NCBI RefSeq assembly: GCF_009663395.1
Contig: NZ_QKNW01000001.1
Location: forward strand, 620,001-684,000
Length of the DNA: 64,000 bases
Origin: Halosegnis longus
GTDB taxonomy: Archaea > Halobacteriota > Halobacteria > Halobacteriales > Haloarculaceae
Direction: 5' to 3'
Of this stretch, positions 56,840 through 64,000 are shown piece by piece (the stretch's first letter is position 1; every line of letters begins with the position of its first letter). Both the position numbers and the translations under genes were made by a program. The notes beneath the pieces were generated by a model that did no database searches, was not told the DNA's origin, and saw only the letters and a program-made list of their open reading frames with translations.

Positions 56840-57380
56840 ACTGACTGAGCGTTCAGCGCTCCGGGTGATATGTTTTCCCCTTGACTGCTTTTACCGGTAG
56901 GCGTGGGACCGCCGCCAACTACATGAGCATCTGAGCGGGCTCGCGACCCCCGGCGGGACACAGACCGAGTCGACCGACGCGGTTGTCGACGGTCTGTTGC
57001 GCTGCCAGATGACGGCGCGGCCCGCCAGCAGAGGCTTGCTGGGGAGGAACCGGCAAACCTCGGGAAGAGTGCCGTGAGCCAGTATCTCCCGGTCCCTGCG
57101 GATGCCCGGAGCTGGTAGGACCGCAGAGGACGCAGACGGTGGATGAGTGGGTTAGCGGTCGCGGACTATCTTCTCGACTTCGGGCGATATACCGTTCCGA
57201 AGCAGGCAGTCTACGACGGCGAGAACGGGATGCTATCGCTGTAGCGGGAGACCGTCGACAACCGCGTCGAGAAGGGGAAGTTCCGCCTGTCGCGAGCGGA
57301 CGGCGACGAGACGGGCGGGAGTTCACCGCCGACGCGACGCTCACAGTCCACGATTCGATGTGGCAACCTGAGAGCGGACG
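56840..57380. other. long stretch without an intact gene, probably decayed coding sequence
   Basis: No complete gene. The best trace is a plus-strand frame from ATG 57143: MSGLAVADYLLDFGRYTVPK, then a TAG at 57242 and more protein-like codons to 57394. It looks like a broken remnant. The part at 56900-57120 has high coding-like GC but stops in every frame. An unrecognised structured RNA cannot be excluded. Confidence 0.35.
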
Positions 57381-58556
57381 TCACCTCGTTTTAGCACCGC
57401 ACTCCGGGCAAAATGACGGATCGTCGTGCTCGGACAGAGATGCTCCACACTCCGAGCAACGCTGATACAGTTGTGATTTCGACCCGCTCCGGTCCGATCC
57501 GCCCAGCGCGTATATACGGTGGTTCTTTGCTTCCGATAGATGTGGTGCGCTCGATCCCTGACTCGCCACGAAGAGGGTACCGTCGACCACTGCCACCGAC
57601 GAGTGCACTTCCACCCCGTCAGTCTCGAAGTCCCACTGCTTGCGTCCAGTGGCTGTATCAAAGGCGTAGACGTAACTGTCGTTACTTCCAACTAAAGCGG
57701 TGGTATCCACCACCGTCACCGATGGATACCGCCATCCAGATGTCTGAGCATCCCACTGCTTGCGTCCAGTGGCTGCGTCCAGCGCGTAGATGTGGCCCTC
57801 GAAGTCGTCAACGCTCCCACTCCCGATGAAGACAGTGTCATCCGCCACCGTCGGCGACGATGGATTCTCTCCGTCAGCCTCGAACGTCCACTGCTCACGA
57901 CCAGTGGCCACATCTAGTGCGTACACATGACTGTATTTGTTCCCGATAACGACAGTGCCGTTGGCTATCGCCGGTGACGAAGCCACCTCACCACTCCGGA
58001 AATCCCACTGTTTGTGTCCAGTGGCTGCATCCAGCGCATAGACACGATAGGCGGCTCCGATGAAGACCGTGCCGTCTATCACTGTCGGTGACGACTCTGT
58101 GCTTCCATCAGTCCGGAAGCTCCACTGCTCGCGTCCAGTGGCTGCATCCAGCGCGTAGACGCGATTGGCGGCCCCGACGAAGACCGTGTCGTCCACCACC
58201 GCCGGTGACGAAGAAATTTGATTAATCTGAAACCTCCACTGTTTGCGTCCAGTGGCTGCATCCAGCGCGTAGACGCAATCGGTGGCCCCGACGAAGACCG
58301 TGCCATCCACTACCGCCGGCGATGAGTCCACGACGCCATCAGTGTTAATTTGCCACTGTGAGTTACCACCTTGGTCAATCGCCACGACACGCTCGCCGAC
58401 ACTCACGTATACGATATCGCCCCAGACAGCTGTTCCATACACGGGGTCTTGGAACTCGTGGGACCACACCACAGTAGGAGTGCTGGTCGGAGCTGTCTCT
58501 GCTGATGTGTCGAATCGATGGGTCGGATTGTGCATCCGCACGTTCCGGCCAGCCAT
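57381..58556 (-). CDS. PQQ-repeat beta-propeller protein with C-terminal zinc ribbon
   Basis: 391 aa. Seven or eight blades carry near-identical repeats (VYALDAATGRKQW, SSPAVVDGTVFVGA), the PQQ/BamB-like propeller. The C-terminus is a zinc ribbon, RCSECGASLSEHDDPSFCPECG. No signal peptide or lipobox is seen, so it appears cytoplasmic, unlike secreted propellers. Function unknown, perhaps protein scaffolding. GC is lower than in host neighbours. An ATTAAG box about 28 nt before ATG 58556 could be the promoter. Repeat identity suggests recent internal duplication. Confidence 0.8.
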   Translation of the reverse strand: MAGRNVRMHNPTHRFDTSAETAPTSTPTVVWSHEFQDPVYGTAVWGDIVYVSVGERVVAIDQGGNSQWQINTDGVVDSSPAVVDGTVFVGATDCVYALDAATGRKQWRFQINQISSSPAVVDDTVFVGAANRVYALDAATGREQWSFRTDGSTESSPTVIDGTVFIGAAYRVYALDAATGHKQWDFRSGEVASSPAIANGTVVIGNKYSHVYALDVATGREQWTFEADGENPSSPTVADDTVFIGSGSVDDFEGHIYALDAATGRKQWDAQTSGWRYPSVTVVDTTALVGSNDSYVYAFDTATGRKQWDFETDGVEVHSSVAVVDGTLFVASQGSSAPHLSEAKNHRIYALGGSDRSGSKSQLYQRCSECGASLSEHDDPSFCPECGAKTR

Positions 58557-58765
58557 TATCCCATGGGGATAGTTCCGCTCGTCTTAATCCTATCCCCATT
58601 TGCATGGTGAACAGCCTCGGAAGCAAGCCCAGAGGCACTCCGCCTGCTCGGCTTGTAGTTCACTCGCTCGCAAACGCGTTCTCTGACCGCCGTCGCATCC
58701 CATCGCGACGTGTCGTGCGCTTGCGCTCTGGCGACAGGTAGTCGTCGAGGACGACATCGGGATTA

Positions 58766-58981
58766 CTACTTTCCCCGCTCCGCGGCGATCTCGTCAAATT
58801 CTGACATAATCTCTTCTGATACGTCGGAGTATGCGTCGCAGCAAAAGTGTCGCCCCACCCTCGGCAACGGCTTCTCGCCACCGGCCGACACGTCGACCTC
58901 GTCGCCCCGGTTGGCGAGCCAGTCGTTGACGGTGCCGGAAGAACGCGCACAGCTGACGGGCGCAGAAGCGCGTGATATCAT
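58766..58981 (-). CDS. small protein coupled to the secretion-type ATPase gene
   Basis: 71 aa. Its ATG directly follows the stop of the ATPase gene (TAGATG). It contains VNDWLANRGDEVDVSAGGEKPLPRVGRHFCCDAYSDVSEEIMSEFDEIA with a CC pair. No family is recognised. The partner expected at this place, a TadC-like membrane protein, is absent. It could be a diverged or truncated remnant. The remaining 209 nt up to the propeller gene hold nothing I recognise. Confidence 0.42.
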   Translation of the reverse strand: MISRASAPVSCARSSGTVNDWLANRGDEVDVSAGGEKPLPRVGRHFCCDAYSDVSEEIMSEFDEIAAERGK

Positions 58982-61036
58982 CTACCGGTAGGCGTCGCGC
59001 CGGTGGCCCACCCGCTCTACCGTGGCCGCCTCGGCCTCGTGGAGGTCGGCGAGGAAGTCGAACAGCGCCGCCTGCGTGTCGATTCCCTCGTCGACGAGAT
59101 ACTCGACGTACCGACGCTTCCGGGCGAGGTCAGTCTCGATGTCGGCCGTCGACTGGTCGGTTCGGCTGGCGAGTCGCCGCGACAGTCGCCCGTCGAGCGA
59201 GACGCCCTCGCCACCATCGCGCGACCACAGTTCGGTCCATGACGGATCGTCACCGCCGGCGAAATATCCGACCGCGGTGACCCGGCGTTTCCCGTCGACG
59301 TGGCGAGTGACGAGGACGGTATCGAGGGCGCGGGCGGCGGCCGCGCCGTCGGTCCACGCATCGAGTCGAGAGGCAAGGGCGTCGGGACTCCGGGCGTCGA
59401 GCGTGGCGATGACACCCCCGCCGGCAGTGAGCCGTTCCGCGAGCAGGTCGCCGCGTGCCGGCCCGTCCACGTCGTCGAGCACGGTGACGGCAGGGTTCAG
59501 GGCGGCGAGTTCTTCACCCACGTCCGCCGTCGTGACCCGGCGCTCGGAGTCGGCGTGCGCGTGGGTCGCGAGTCGGAGCGAGGACTCGTGGGGGACGGCG
59601 ACGCCCGCCGTGTCGCCGGCGACGACCGGTCGGCGGTCGTGCGGGACGAAGGGGAGGAGCGCGTTCAGGAGGGTGGTCTTGCCGGCGCCGCGCTCACCGA
59701 CGACGGCGACCCGTCCGCGATTCTCGGCGAGGAGCCAACAGAGCGCCGCCACATCGGCGGGGAGTCGGTCCTCGGCGACGAGGTCTGGAGCCGTCGGCGG
59801 GTCGGCCGGTCGACGGCGAACCGATAGCTGCGGGCCGGCGTCGGTCGTGCGTGCTAGCCCGAGCGTGCAATCGAGCACGGCGTCGGTCCCTTGGGGACGG
59901 ACGGTGACGGTGGCGGTCGGCCGCCGTGCCGAGAGGTCGGTACCGCCGGCCGCGGCGAGTCGCCGCACCTGCTCGCGCAGGCCGTCGGCGTCGAACGCGA
60001 TGTTCGTCGGGAGCCGGCGGGTCCGGTCCTCGTCGCCGCGGTGTCGGACGGTGACTCGCCCGTCGGTGGTGGCCGCGACGGTTTCGACGCGCTCGTCGCG
60101 CAGGGGTATCGTCAGCCGGCCCTCGCCGACGAACGCCCGGAGCACGTAGTAACAGAGGGCGTCGAGGCGGTCCGGGGGGACGGGAGCCTCGACGGCCGGC
60201 GCGGCGAGTCCGTGGTCGGCGAGCAGGTCGCGCACCCGGTCGCGGGCGGTCGCGAGCCACGTCGCCGGCGTGGCGGCCGACAGGTCGCGCCGGAAGAACA
60301 CCGCGGCGCGCGCTCGGACCGCGTCGGGGTCGGCGGTGTCGAACTCGTCGGCGGTCGCGAGCAGATGGCGGCGACACCGGTCGATGCGGTCGCGGTCGCC
60401 GGCCCGGAGCGGCGGCTCGTCGACGGCGTACTTGCGGGTGAAGCTGTCGGTGCCGAGCGTGTCGTCGCGGTAGCGGACGACGGGTATCTCGTAGCCGCAA
60501 AACGAGACGGTATCGCGGGCGAGTCGCTCGCTCGCCAGCCGGGCGACGCGGTCGGCGTCGGCTTCGAATTCCGTCACGGCCGGGGCGAACCGCTCGGTGT
60601 GGACGGCGACGGTCTCTCCCGTATCGACCGCCTCGATGCGGGAATCGAGCGCGAGCGGGGTTAGCTCGTCGAGTCCGCGGTAGGTCGCCCGCAGGTGATA
60701 ATCGAGTCGGCGGGTCGAGGCGGGCGGGCCGTCGTGCGCGCGGTCGCGGGCCTCGCGCCACGACGCCGGCAGCGGCGCGTCGAACTGTTCGCGCACGCCG
60801 GTCGTGGTTCGCGGCGTGTCCGGGCGCGCGTCAGTGAGTTGGTCGGCCAGGGCCGCGAGCGCGTCCCGGCTGTCGGGCGAGAGCGACGGCTCGCGCACCG
60901 CGTAGGCGAACGGCGCACCGGTCGACTGCTCGCGAACCGTCGCGACGACGCCCGGCGAGAGTGTATACTGTGCGCGGACCTCGGGGGCGTACCACGCCTC
61001 GGGGTCGTCCGGGGCAACGGGGGGTGGTATCTCCAC
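58982..61036 (-). CDS. type II/IV secretion system ATPase (VirB11/TadA-like)
   Basis: 684 aa from a GTG (MEIPPPVAPDDPEAWYAPEVRAQYTL). The large N-terminal part is as in archaeal pilus/archaellum ATPases. The motor has Walker A VAVVGERGAGKTTLLNALL, the Asp box VVAGDTAGVAVPHESS, Walker B TVLDDVDGPARGDLLAERLTAGGGVIATLDARSP, and the His-type end. The GTG follows an AT-rich stretch (61045-61075) in the region divergent from pyk. Key residues are partly changed (Walker B VLDDVD), so activity is not certain. No pilin or TadC gene is adjacent. Confidence 0.75.
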   Translation of the reverse strand: MEIPPPVAPDDPEAWYAPEVRAQYTLSPGVVATVREQSTGAPFAYAVREPSLSPDSRDALAALADQLTDARPDTPRTTTGVREQFDAPLPASWREARDRAHDGPPASTRRLDYHLRATYRGLDELTPLALDSRIEAVDTGETVAVHTERFAPAVTEFEADADRVARLASERLARDTVSFCGYEIPVVRYRDDTLGTDSFTRKYAVDEPPLRAGDRDRIDRCRRHLLATADEFDTADPDAVRARAAVFFRRDLSAATPATWLATARDRVRDLLADHGLAAPAVEAPVPPDRLDALCYYVLRAFVGEGRLTIPLRDERVETVAATTDGRVTVRHRGDEDRTRRLPTNIAFDADGLREQVRRLAAAGGTDLSARRPTATVTVRPQGTDAVLDCTLGLARTTDAGPQLSVRRRPADPPTAPDLVAEDRLPADVAALCWLLAENRGRVAVVGERGAGKTTLLNALLPFVPHDRRPVVAGDTAGVAVPHESSLRLATHAHADSERRVTTADVGEELAALNPAVTVLDDVDGPARGDLLAERLTAGGGVIATLDARSPDALASRLDAWTDGAAAARALDTVLVTRHVDGKRRVTAVGYFAGGDDPSWTELWSRDGGEGVSLDGRLSRRLASRTDQSTADIETDLARKRRYVEYLVDEGIDTQAALFDFLADLHEAEAATVERVGHRRDAYR

Positions 61037-61094
61037 TGCTGTGTTCAGTATTAAATTGGTGAAAAAATATGTTGCGGTCGCGAGGGCGGAGAGT

Positions 61095-61102
61095 GATATA
61101 CG
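61095..61102 (+). promoter_or_regulatory. TATA-like promoter of pyk
   Basis: GATATACG is centred about 25 nt before the ATG at 61123, consistent with a leaderless transcript. Confidence 0.5.
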
Positions 61103-61122
61103 AGGGGCCAGAACGGACGCGT

Positions 61123-62898
61123 ATGTCCCCATCGCCCGTCAGTATCGTCGCGACGCTCGGGCCGGCGTCCGACGAGCGGAGTCAGATTGCGGCGCTTGCC
61201 GACGCCGGCGTCTCCATCGCGCGGCTCAACGCCAGCCACGGCGAGACCGCCGACCGCGCGACGGCAATCGAACACGTCCGCAGCGTCGACGCCGAGCGCG
61301 ACGACACGCTCGCCGTGATGCTCGATTTGCCCGGCCCGGAGATTCGGACCGCACCCACCGACGAGTCGGTCCACATCGAGTCGGGGAGCGAACTCCGACT
61401 CACGACCGGCGACGCCGTCACCGCGACCGAGGTCGGGGTGTCGCAGTCGCTGTCGGGGGTCGAGCCGGGCGACCGCGTGCTGCTCGACGACGGTCGCATC
61501 GAGACGACGGTCGAGCGCGTCGACGGAGAGACCGTCATCGTCACCGTCGACGACGGCGGCGACCTCGGCAGCCGGAAGGGGGTGAACGTCCCGCGCGTGG
61601 ACCTCGGACTCGACGTGGTCACCGAGCGCGACGAGCGGGAACTCGACCTCGCGGCCGAGGCCGAAGTCGACTTCGTGGCGGCCTCCTTCGTGCGCGACGG
61701 CGACGACGTGTACCGCATCATCGAGGCGTTGGAGGCGCGCGACGCCGAGATACCGGTCGTCGCGAAAATCGAGCGCGCCGACGCCGTCGCGAACCTCGAC
61801 TCCATCGTGGAGACGGCGGACGGCGTGATGGTGGCACGCGGCGACCTCGGCGTCGAGTGCCCGCTGGAGACGGTTCCACTCATCCAAAAGCGCATCATCC
61901 GGCGGTGTCACGCGGCCGGCGTCCCGGTCATCACGGCGACGGAGATGCTCGACTCGATGGTGACGGCCGGCCGACCGACGCGGGCCGAGGCGACCGACGT
62001 TGCCAACGCCGTGCTCGACGGAACGGACGCCGTCATGCTGTCGGGCGAGACGGCCATCGGCGACCACCCGACACACGTCGTGGAGACGATGGACCGCATC
62101 GTCCGGGACGTGACCGACAGCGAGGAGTACGCCGAACTCCGCGAGCAGCGCGTTCCGGGCGCGGGAGAGTCGGCGACGGACGCGCTCGCCCGGTCGGCTC
62201 GCTATCTCGCCCGCGACGTTGGAGCCTCCACCATCGTCGTCGCCTCGGAGTCCGGCTACACCGCGCGCAAGGTGGCGAAGTACCGACCCGAAACGCCCAT
62301 CGTCGCCGCGACGCCCGACGACAGCGTCCGCCGCCGGCTGGTGTTGAGCGGCAACGTCACGCCGGTCCGGGTGGACCTCTCCGGCGACGGGGCCGACGCC
62401 GTCATCCACGACGCCATCGCCGCCGCGCTCGATTCGGGGATTGCGGCCTCAGGCGAGACGGTCGTCGCGCTCGCGGGGATGATGAACGACATCAGCGGCG
62501 TCGACACGACGAACACGCTGAAGATACACACCGCCGCGGCCGTGCTCGCGACCGGGCGCGTCGCCGTCGGCGGCTACCGGACCGCCCCGGTCCACCGGGT
62601 CGAACGCGACCTCGCCGAGGTGCCGGACGGCGCGATTGCCGTCCTCGACGGCGACTTCGACGACGACCTCACCGGCGAGATACCGGCCCTCGCGGGCATC
62701 ATCGACGCGCGGGGCGGGCTGACGAGCTACGCGGCCGTGCTCGCGCGCGAACTCGGGGTTCCGATGGTCGTGGAGACCGCGCTGCCCGACGACGTGGCAG
62801 ACGGGACGACCGTCACCGTGGACGCGAACCGCGGGGTCGTCTACGAGGGGCGTGTAGACCGCGGCCACGCCGACCTGCCCGCCGGCGCGGGTCAGTAG
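61123..62898 (+). CDS. pyk: pyruvate kinase with C-terminal PEP-utiliser-like domain
   Basis: 591 aa. Barrel with SIVATLGPASDE, RLNASHGE, VMLDLPGPEIRT, VAKIERADAVANLD, VARGDLGVE and TATEMLDSM, plus the allosteric C-domain ESGYTARKVAKYRPETPIVAATP. An extra C-terminal domain of ~90 residues (GAIAVLDGDFDDDLTGEIPALAGIIDARGGLTSYAAVLAREL) is the swivelling phosphohistidine domain of PEP-utilising enzymes. The usual TxSHA His is Tyr (LTSYAA), so it cannot be phosphorylated. It makes ATP and pyruvate from PEP. Overlaps the convergent hydrolase by 7 bp. Confidence 0.95.
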   Translation: MSPSPVSIVATLGPASDERSQIAALADAGVSIARLNASHGETADRATAIEHVRSVDAERDDTLAVMLDLPGPEIRTAPTDESVHIESGSELRLTTGDAVTATEVGVSQSLSGVEPGDRVLLDDGRIETTVERVDGETVIVTVDDGGDLGSRKGVNVPRVDLGLDVVTERDERELDLAAEAEVDFVAASFVRDGDDVYRIIEALEARDAEIPVVAKIERADAVANLDSIVETADGVMVARGDLGVECPLETVPLIQKRIIRRCHAAGVPVITATEMLDSMVTAGRPTRAEATDVANAVLDGTDAVMLSGETAIGDHPTHVVETMDRIVRDVTDSEEYAELREQRVPGAGESATDALARSARYLARDVGASTIVVASESGYTARKVAKYRPETPIVAATPDDSVRRRLVLSGNVTPVRVDLSGDGADAVIHDAIAAALDSGIAASGETVVALAGMMNDISGVDTTNTLKIHTAAAVLATGRVAVGGYRTAPVHRVERDLAEVPDGAIAVLDGDFDDDLTGEIPALAGIIDARGGLTSYAAVLARELGVPMVVETALPDDVADGTTVTVDANRGVVYEGRVDRGHADLPAGAGQ

Positions 62899-64000
62899 CC
62901 GGTCGTCTCGTTCACGGTCCAGTCGGCGAGGTCGGCGACGACGCCCGCGGCGACGTTGCTCGGGCGAAAATACTCGTTCGGCGTCGACTGCCCCTCGCCG
63001 GCCATGAACAGGTGATTGAGCGACGGGTATGCGTCGAACCGGCCCGGCGTCGTCTCCTGCCAGCGTCCGAAGTCGCGCTCGAGGCTCACCTGATAGTCGC
63101 GTTCGCCCTGCAGGAAGTACAGGGGTCGGTCGAGATCGCCGGCGGTCGCGACCTGGTCGTACGCCTGCAGGTCCTGCCAGTAGGCCGAACCACCGAGTCC
63201 GAACGGTCGCTCGCCGGCGTCGAGATTCCCGTTGCGTATCCGGGCGATCGTCTCCTCGACCGTCGCGAGTCGCTGTTCGTCGTCGGCAGAGAGGTCACCG
63301 TCCAGCGAGAGGAGATACTCCATCTGTTCGGGGATGAGTTCCACCAGCGGGCGGGCTGGTGCGGCGAGCATCGCGCCGGCGGCGAGCGACTCATCGCGCG
63401 CCAGCAGCCGGGGAACGAGCATTCCGCCGAGGCTGTGACCGACGACGGCCGTCCGGGAGACGCGCTCCTGTGCGCGCAGGGTTGCTGCGGCCGTGAGCGC
63501 GTCGTCGGTGACGGTCGCGTCGAGCGAGAGCGCGGCCGGGTCCACGTCGCAGGCGCTCGTCCGCTTCCCGTACCGGAGGACGGCGACCCCGTTGCTCGCC
63601 AGCCCGGTCGCGAGATCGCGAAACGGCTTGTTCGGCCCGATTGTCGAGTCCATGTCGAGGGGACCGCTCCCGTGGACGAGGACGACGCCCGGAACCGACT
63701 CCTCGCCCGTCGGGAGGGTGAGTTCGGCCGGCAGGGTACAGCCGTCGCCAGCATCGAGCGCAAGCGACTCCGCGGTGAAGGCCGCGTCGTCGGCGTACGC
63801 CGGCGGACTGTACGTCCCCGCGCCCGGGAACTGGATGCCGGCGATGCGGCCGGCGTCGTCGTAGACCAGCCGGACGACCACCCGACCGCCGGTGAATCTG
63901 ACCACCGCGTCGGTGATGAGAAACTCCTGTTGGGAGGCCGACTCGACGGTCGCGACGTCGACGTACTCGCCGAGCCCGTCGGTCTGTGTCGTCCAGATAG
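62892..64000 (-). CDS. alpha/beta hydrolase with N-terminal DUF3887-like domain, 5' partial
   Basis: At least 369 residues, open to the window edge, so the start is missing. The N-terminal part (GEYVDVATVES...FTGGRVVVRLVYDDAGRIAGIQFPG) resembles DUF3887. The hydrolase core has VLVHGSGPLDMDSTIGPNKPFRDLA, VLRYGKRTSACDV, the nucleophile elbow AVVGHSLGGMLVPRLLAR, and the C-terminal Asp (LQGERDYQV) and His (PSLNHLF). It is a serine hydrolase, probably an esterase or amidase; substrate unknown. An internal GTG at 63905 is not the true start. Confidence 0.85.
   Translation of the reverse strand, partial: IWTTQTDGLGEYVDVATVESASQQEFLITDAVVRFTGGRVVVRLVYDDAGRIAGIQFPGAGTYSPPAYADDAAFTAESLALDAGDGCTLPAELTLPTGEESVPGVVLVHGSGPLDMDSTIGPNKPFRDLATGLASNGVAVLRYGKRTSACDVDPAALSLDATVTDDALTAAATLRAQERVSRTAVVGHSLGGMLVPRLLARDESLAAGAMLAAPARPLVELIPEQMEYLLSLDGDLSADDEQRLATVEETIARIRNGNLDAGERPFGLGGSAYWQDLQAYDQVATAGDLDRPLYFLQGERDYQVSLERDFGRWQETTPGRFDAYPSLNHLFMAGEGQSTPNEYFRPSNVAAGVVADLADWTVNETTGY

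Overview
The window is 64 kb of haloarchaeal chromosome. Support for this: high GC, acidic proteomes, frequent TATA-like boxes about 26-28 nt before start codons (leaderless genes), archaeal-only enzymes (phosphopantothenate synthetase, Pth2, ThiR, AhbA-AhbB) and a type I-B CRISPR repeat ending in ATTGAAGC. I cannot name the species from the sequence alone.

1-12.4 kb is host core: CoA biosynthesis (archaeal PPS, cut by the window edge), an SDR reductase, a CBS-less IMPDH-family enzyme, an aminotransferase, ThiR, dCTP deaminase, Pth2, RNase H, an EamA transporter, a PrsW-type protease, an aldo/keto reductase, an Eis-type acetyltransferase and small unknowns.

12.5-31.9 kb is a ~19.4-kb provirus in the 3' end of a tRNA-Ile(GAT) gene. 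The intact tRNA is at the right end and a 16-bp copy of its 3' end is at the left. The left arm holds a tyrosine integrase, a J-domain protein, zinc-ribbon proteins, two phiH1-repressor-like winged-helix proteins and a low-GC two-gene module (359-aa soluble protein plus a four-TM protein) that may be cargo. It also holds a second catalytic-core-only recombinase and an iteron-like intergenic region. From 20.1 to 30.1 kb runs a chain of 20 mostly overlapping genes with a HerA/FtsK-type packaging ATPase, two adjacent candidate capsid genes, many one-TM virion-type proteins and a fibre-like protein with NPHxV repeats. This is the layout of tailless icosahedral membrane-containing haloviruses with two single-beta-barrel capsid proteins (SH1/SNJ1/P23-77 lineage). 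Six small regulatory or zinc-binding genes on the opposite strand close the element.

32-38.7 kb returns to host genes: FxsA, cyclophilin, acetyl-CoA synthetase, a TrpD2-like phosphoribosyltransferase, a GNAT, a peroxiredoxin and an AhbA-AhbB fusion for heme synthesis. 38.8-50.3 kb is a complete type I-B CRISPR-Cas locus (cas6-8b-7-5-3-4-1-2) with 35 repeats and 34 spacers. Spacer 27 matches the provirus J-domain gene 28/29 in its PAM-distal part, with a TTC PAM exactly in place but a diverged seed, so this locus has recorded a relative of the resident provirus. Spacers 3 and 19 are near-identical.

50.4-64 kb: an AMMECR1-MEMO fusion overlapping its radical-SAM partner (the conserved AmmeMemoRadiSam set of unknown function), a MoxR ATPase, a three-gene ABC-2 exporter with duplicated permeases, a decayed stretch, a PQQ-repeat beta-propeller protein with a zinc ribbon, a VirB11/TadA-like ATPase, pyruvate kinase and a partial alpha/beta hydrolase.
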